DNA of 64,000 nt from Cenococcum geophilum 1.58 (lineage: Eukaryota; Ascomycota; Dothideomycetes; Gloniales; Gloniaceae): NCBI GenBank assembly GCA_001692895.1, contig KV748188.1, positions 248,001 through 312,000 of the forward strand, written 5' to 3'. A program made the translations under genes and the position numbers. The notes beneath the pieces were generated by a model. It made no database searches. It was not told the origin of the DNA and was given only the letters and a program-made list of their open reading frames with translations. Of this stretch, positions 58,501 through 64,000 are shown one piece after another. Every line of letters begins with the position of its first letter. Positions within the stretch are counted from its first letter, which is position 1.

Positions 58501-60582
58501 TTACGCTATCCCACGATATTCAAATTTTAGACTACTGGGCTTATATTCTGTATCACTTAGCTCGTTTACCTTACTTGGCTAAAAGTCTAACTCTATTAGT
58601 CGCATATCGTTACGCATTTTCGAGAACACAGCATTGCGTATAGTAGCGCGCATGCTCTTATTCGCACTTATTATAGATCTAAGGTTAGCATAAAGATTTA
58701 TATAATGGTTTAAACTTACTAAAGATTGCGATTCTGCCCGTCCGCGACTCTAGAAGAGTATAAATAATTTCTAGTATATTTAGCTGCCCCTTGATTTTTA
58801 CCTATCTCCTCCCCTAGCGCACCTATGACGGCGTTTCGCCATCTTTATAAGTATAAACATCAATGTTCTGCGACTATTATTAGCTAATATCCACCCTAAC
58901 GAAAAAAGAGCTCACTTTTTCACTTAACCCTTTGGGCCTTTAACCGGGATTATCCACTTTATAACTAAAACCCTACTTCCTTTCATTTTTTATATTATCC
59001 TTATTGTTATCCTTAAGTAATAGGTTAATTAAATCTCCAATTAACTCTAACTTAGCTGGTCATTTCAATTAGCAGATTTCTTATAATAGGACTATTTCTT
59101 ATAACCTTTTTCTAAACACCAAACGAGTATAATATCTCTTGTTTTTATCTTAAATAGGCGGTATCTCTATATAAGATCCTTAATATATGGAACGTAACTA
59201 GCAATCCCAAAGCCGCTTATAAATATAATAACCATTCTATACTCCCTAAGATTGTGCTATAATCTATACGGGCCTTTAATATAGACAAGGCCACGGTATT
59301 CTTTGATTTTTAATTTTCGTAGAGTTAGTTTATCTTAGTTGGGTTTATATACCTAAAGTAGTTGTTTTATAAAGCCCCTCTTTAGCTAAATAAGAAGGGA
59401 GATGCTATTATCTAAAGGCCATTCAAATACCATAAATGGATGGCGTTGAAGCCCTAAAAAGATGCTTATATTAGGAGCGGAAAGATATATATACTGCCCT
59501 AGGCCTCGCCTCTATAGCCTAGGTAATGTTATGGTAATATAGAGGCCGCTAAAGCCTTTAGTAACAACTACTAACGGCCATAGCTTACCCCATACGTGGT
59601 TTTAAAATATCTAATAAGCTAGCCTATACGTCTAAAGGAGGATCTAAAGTCTAGTGCCTACAGTGAGATGGATTCTAGATATTATCTTAGCGGGGCTAAC
59701 GTAAAGCTATAGCGATACAACTATAGTGATAGTTAGGAAAAAGTGGGAGGCGAAAAAGAACTTATAAATGAAAGTTTAGAATAGCGGTAACGAAGTTACG
59801 CAAATTAGAATTAAGGCGGATCCTACCTATACAGAAAGATGGTAAGCCTTATATAATATATAGCGGCTCTATACCTACAATAATTCCAATAATATCCAAA
59901 CGATCTAGTTAGGCCCTATTGCGAGAGAGAAGCGTTATTGTTAAATAAATCGCTCCTTAAATTAGGGTCATTAGCCCAATACATTGATGAACCTTTTAAT
60001 ATGTCCGAAGAGATAGATATAAACTATCTGTAGCAATGCTAAAGAATCCGGAAAGAAGTAAGGTAAGATTGGCGGTGCATACAAGAGCCGCCTAAGTGCC
60101 TATTAGCGCAACGGAATTGGCCTTAATTGTAATGGCTAGAGCATTTACCGCAATATAAGTAGTAAATAAGATAATACTTACTAAAGTCACTCTTACCGTA
60201 AAAGAGAACTCGCGCTAGTGGGTAAGATATAATCTTCCAAGTTTTATTATTATATAAGGATAAATGATATATTTAAAAAAAAAAGAAAGTTAGGTATATA
60301 ATTAAGAGCTTTAATAGGGAGCAAAAAATTATATAAAGAAGAGGTAAGACAGCGATCCTATATACCGCAATGGCGTACCAGCTTATAATTTCTATTACGG
60401 ATATTTTTTAGGTACCGAACTGGGAGCCGTTAATAAGTATATATACAACATTAGATTTTTGCGGGGTATATAAAACTTGCATTATAATGCGTAATAGGTT
60501 ATAAAAACGGCCCCCTTTATTTAACTGCAATATAAAATAAGCAGCCCCGGCGCTCTTTTAACATCTTCACACACATATAGCA
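58501..60582. other. No gene recognised
   Basis: RIP-type sequence with only short readable runs. A run of ten A lies near 60272-60281. It presumably includes the 5' region of the MADS fossil. Confidence 0.25.
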
Positions 60583-61053
60583 ATGGCATCTAGAAGATTA
60601 GCCTAAGAAAGTTTCCGAAAATATAAAAATAACTTTATAAAGCGAGCTAACGAGATTGGAACACGGTACGAAGTAGATATTTAGATCTATATCCTAAAGA
60701 ATGGCCAATTATATATATATAATTCTAGCCCTAATTAACCAGCGTAGCTTCCTTCCTAGGAAGATCTTATAAGAGCTTACCTTGCTTTAATTTAAAAGTA
60801 CGCATCGGATTTTGCTATAAGTCCGGCGAAAGTAAGTAAGCCGCGTACCTATAAAGCGGCCCAGCTCCTAAGTCTGCGTAGGCCTCCAATGCTAGAGTAT
60901 ATACGGGAGGAGATATTCTCTAAGGAAATGATAGTAAACTTAAAGATGCTGGCGCAGTTAAATAGGAAAGTGGATAAGTGGCATAAGAGAACGTTAATAA
61001 GGGGCAGCTTTGAATAAGCGGTAAATAAGAAATTTCATTATATAAATAGTTAG
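60583..61053 (+). pseudogene. MADS-box-like transcription factor, RIP-inactivated
   Basis: MADS (SRF-type) proteins are DNA-binding, dimerising regulators. ATG at 60583 opens a single frame of 157 codons to TAG at 61051-61053. M-A-S-R-R-L-A-(stop)-E-S-F-R-K-Y-K-N-N-F-I-K-R-A-N-E-I matches the MADS N-terminal helix pattern (R-x-x-F-x-K-R-K-x-x-L-I-K-K-A-x-E), with Arg to Tyr-type and similar losses. I-Y-I-L-K-N-G-Q-L-Y-I-Y-N-S-S-P-N then resembles the following strand region. An Arg/Pro/Met-rich middle and helical tail follow. Seven internal TAA/TAG codons, no indel. It belongs to a divergent fungal set rather than Mcm1/Rlm1-type factors. Confidence 0.62.
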
Positions 61054-62129
61054 TTTTAGTAATAGTAAAAGTTATTATAAATTTAGAGTTTATCCTATAT
61101 AGTGGATCCTTACTGCCGCCGGCGGTAAAGCCTATATTATAATCGCGGCACAGTAAGGCCACGCGTACGTTGCGCCCTTAACTCACCTTTACCTAGCATT
61201 AACTTTTGTTTTATCCTCCGCCACGGCATCAACTCCTCTTATAGCACTTTATAGTAAATCCGCGGCACTCCGGGTATATAAAGGGTGGTTATAAATATAG
61301 ATAATTAATTATCGATTTTTAATAGAAAACCCTCCGAAAAAGTCTAAGGTTTATATAATTCTTCCGATTTATAATAACATATCAGCTAATTAAGAAGATA
61401 TTTTATTGCTGCCAGAATTACATTATACTCCCCTCTAAATCCATTATTAAATAGCTTTATAGCGACCAACCCTCCAGTAAAGCCAATTGATTTCTACTAG
61501 AGCGTCGCCTTGGCAAACCAAAGGAGAGCACTAAAAGAGAATTAGAAGGTATTAGTTAATAGATATAAGGGCTATAGGAATAAGTTAATAAGCTAAATAT
61601 CTAACGAGCTGCACTTTAGCCGGTTAAAGAATATAAAGATTAAAAGCCTAAACACCTTTATCCCTTCTATTGCGAGCTTTAAACTAATACATAGTAAGGC
61701 GCCAGAGATCCTATTACTAGTCTCCTAAAGGGTTAGTAATAACCTTTAAGCGATAAATATATTACTAATACTATATAGAGGTCACTTAAAAGCTTAAGGA
61801 ATATCTCCGCATTACTAGTAGTAATGGAGATGGCCCTAAAGTTGCTATGGCGCGAGAATAATGTATAAGGCTTTTAGGCATTGTAATACGAGCCAGATAG
61901 CTATACTTAGGAAAGATAGGGGTAGGGTGTTATATTAATAGCCACCTATAGAATTTTCGTCCTCAAAAACTAAACGCCAGTATAATCTTGCTCTTATTAT
62001 ATATAAATATACATAATAAGACTTATTAAGTTATACCTACAATATCTCTACGAGTTATAATAGCTTCTAAAACTACTGCCACTAACAATAAGAAAGGTAA
62101 AAGGGTAACTAGTGGTACTACTCTTAGCA
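61054..62129. other. No gene recognised
   Basis: Short readable runs on the plus strand between 61500 and 61760 are unassigned. Confidence 0.25.
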
Positions 62130-63010
62130 ACATAGGTAAAATAGGACAATTAACAAGATTAACAACCAGAGATAGAGACAAAGTTCAACATACTACAGTG
62201 CTTAAAGTGGCATCACTTTAACAAAGTCTTAAAGAATTAAAAGGTATAAGAGATAAGCTTATAGCCTAGTTAAATAAGGAAGATTTTATATATAAAGATT
62301 AACAAGACCTAGACCAAGTTAGCGATAGGATACGTTAGCTTAAGAGTGATATCGGAAAGGTAGGACTAGATCAATCTAAATCAATAGATTTATCCTTTAA
62401 GAGTCTTAACCAACAGCAATCCGCCCTATAGCAGCAGTCGGTCCCATAGTAGCAATCCGTCCTATAGCGACGTAATATATAGCAATCTAACATAAAGCAA
62501 TTTGGCCGGTCGGATAGGATTAAAAATATTAATAGGTCTGAATTAGAATCGAATAGTTCCGAACCAAACAATTTGTCCGAAAATGCTGTAAACTCGATAG
62601 AGGAGGAGACTTACTTCGACGGCTGTATAAATTGGGTGATTTTAGGGAATTTTAAAAAAGATACCGCCCATAGACTCCTATACCAGGTCTTTACTTATAG
62701 GGAAATTCGCGGGAATAAGATATATGCTATTAGATATAGGGATATAAAGCGACACAGTATAAGATGGGAACGTAATATTCCCTAGGGTAGTAAATCCCTA
62801 AAAATACGCAATATCGGCAATAGTACGAAAAGGATAGCTAAAATGCTTTATAACGAAAGATTAAATAATAAAAGCCAGGCCGTTCTAACTAGAGATAATA
62901 TAAAAGGAGTAGTAACGGTCTTATAGGAAGGTAAAGATAGCCTAGAAAAGCAAAGTGCGGAATTAATTAATCTAAAGATAAAACACAGGCTTATAATAAA
63001 GAGATAGATG
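62130..63010 (+). pseudogene. Gln-rich unrecognised fossil gene
   Basis: The plus frame reads helical, polar sequence. It includes a tract at 62410-62490 where several TAG/TAA codons alternate with CAG/CAA (N-Q-Q-Q-S-A-L-*-Q-Q-S-V), so the ancestral protein was probably Gln-rich. 62573-62785 is open for 70 codons (Y-F-D-G-C-I-N-W-V-I-L-G-N-F; Y-R-D-I-K-R-H-S-I-R-W-E-R). It continues to about 63000. No family was recognised. Confidence 0.4.
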
Positions 63011-64000
63011 CCAACCTTTATATTATTAATATTTAATGCCAGTTATATTACCTTTAAAGGTAAGTAACTTTCTTTAAGGCTTTATAGTTTCGAAATAAGA
63101 GCTACTATAAGACGTTTATGGGGGAGTAAAGTGGACCAAGACCTTTATAAAAAGGCTTATAAAATTGAAGAAGAATTTAAAGCCTGGCGTAAGGACTTTC
63201 TTATAGGTAAAGTTAAGGCTAAAGATTTCACTCTAGGACGATTCTATGGAAGTCTAACACCAGATCTATCCTCCTAATAGCTATATCAGCCCTTATACAG
63301 GTTAACTCTAAAATTAACTCCTAATCTCGGCCACTTTTAACACTTAACTCTAATAGTTTAATTTACGACACCTACACCTATTCCTTAGCCTAACAACAGC
63401 GAGTTAAAGAAGCAATGGTTTTTGGATTTTTTAGAAATATATAACCTTCCACTAGACCTAGCTAAAAAGGATATTCCTACCGAGTTTTGGGATTTCCTAG
63501 TTCCTTCCTAAAGGGCTTACCAAAATAAGCTAGGTTAATTATATTATATAGCTTACGGAATTAAGGCGGTTATATCTATGTAGCCTAAACCTAGCTAGGC
63601 GGTTTTATTAATTAATACCGTTTATATTATTTAAAATATACTAGCCAAAACTAATATAGTGCGACTAAGTAAATATATATACTAAGACGCTATATCTCTA
63701 TAACTAAATCTTATCTAGTCCGCTTAAACGAGTCTTTAAAACACAGTTCTTTAGAAGCTAGAATATTCTATATAGAATAATAGCACACTTTACCCAATAA
63801 CAAGAGCCTTTTAATATTAGTTAACCGACGTTACGCTAAAGCAAATGCTGATAAACTAGGCTTCCTCAGTATATAATAGTACCTCTTAATATATCCAGAA
63901 TTTAGAAGACAAAATTAGTGTTCTTAGATAAGCTGTTGCAGAATTAACATATAATTAGGATATTTACAAAGAACAACTCTAAGATCTTAAGTTATAGTTC
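63011..64000 (+). other. Coding-like, unrecognised, runs off the window
   Basis: Readable plus-strand fragments such as L-V-R-L-N-E-S-L-K-H-S-S-L-E-A-R (about 63713-63765) and L-L-I-L-V-N-R-R-Y-A-K-A-N-A-D-K-L-G-F (about 63810-63865) occur among RIP-type stops. They may be part of a gene continuing past the right edge. Confidence 0.3.

Noticed and set aside
62371-62571. Cys/Tyr-rich minus-strand open frame resembling a cysteine-rich peptide
   Set aside because: It is the antisense reading of the Gln-rich tract of the plus-strand fossil; the Cys and Tyr codons are complements of Gln and Leu codons and their RIP products.
1-64000. Bacterial or organellar origin, because of the low GC and many TAA/TAG codons
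   Set aside because: Families (HET, AA11, DUF3723, CSC1 with an intron, pogo/Fot, LTR elements) are fungal nuclear, and the stops are RIP products, not an alternative code: they fall at both Gln and Trp positions and catalytic residues are also lost.

Overview
The window looks like an AT-rich, repeat-degraded block from a filamentous ascomycete (Pezizomycotina) nuclear genome. The evidence is the mutation pattern and the gene families. TpA is greatly over-represented, while CpA and TpG are rare and CpG is kept; in bases 1-60 a hand count gives 9 TA, 1 CA and 1 TG. This is the footprint of repeat-induced point mutation (RIP, C-to-T at CpA on both strands). No intact gene was found. If TAA/TAG codons are read through, long reading frames of recognisable fungal proteins appear, and their stops sit where Gln or Trp codons are expected. 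No tRNA, rRNA or CRISPR array was seen. The species cannot be named from this.

Layout. 1-6.5 kb: an unrecognised fossil frame, a minus-strand pogo/Fot-like transposase, then a nested repeat in which two short LTRs, each with perfect 5-bp target duplications, sit inside an older 461-462 bp LTR. 7-8.1 kb: a RIP-killed AA11 chitin-type LPMO with no indel. 9.7-15.3 kb: a 2EXR/DUF7730-like fossil, a solo LTR with perfect duplications, unrecognised frames and a small secreted-protein fossil. 16-18.4 kb: a heterokaryon-incompatibility (HET) fossil followed by a second copy of the 461-bp LTR. 18.4-28.8 kb: mostly unrecognised coding-like blocks, a solo LTR, a hairpin and a large (CTTCCT)n tract. 29-33.5 kb: a CSC1/OSCA-type channel fossil with a preserved intron, and a convergent JmjC-type fossil. 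37 kb: another solo LTR. 39.9-40.8 kb: a secreted calpain-like protease fossil. 42-49 kb: an EST1/SMG7-like fossil, then a head-to-head DUF3723 and patatin-like phospholipase pair. 49-64 kb: unrecognised coding-like blocks, coiled-coil fossils and a MADS-box fossil at 60.6 kb.

Taken together this is a graveyard of accessory host genes and transposons rather than an operon-like system. AA11, HET, JmjC, calpain, MADS and most of CSC1 remain in one frame over hundreds of codons and carry essentially only transition-type damage, several of it on catalytic residues. That points to rapid inactivation of duplicated DNA rather than slow neutral decay. The DUF3723, patatin and HET families resemble known cargo of giant fungal Starship elements, but no tyrosine-recombinase captain was recognised, so that link is a hypothesis.
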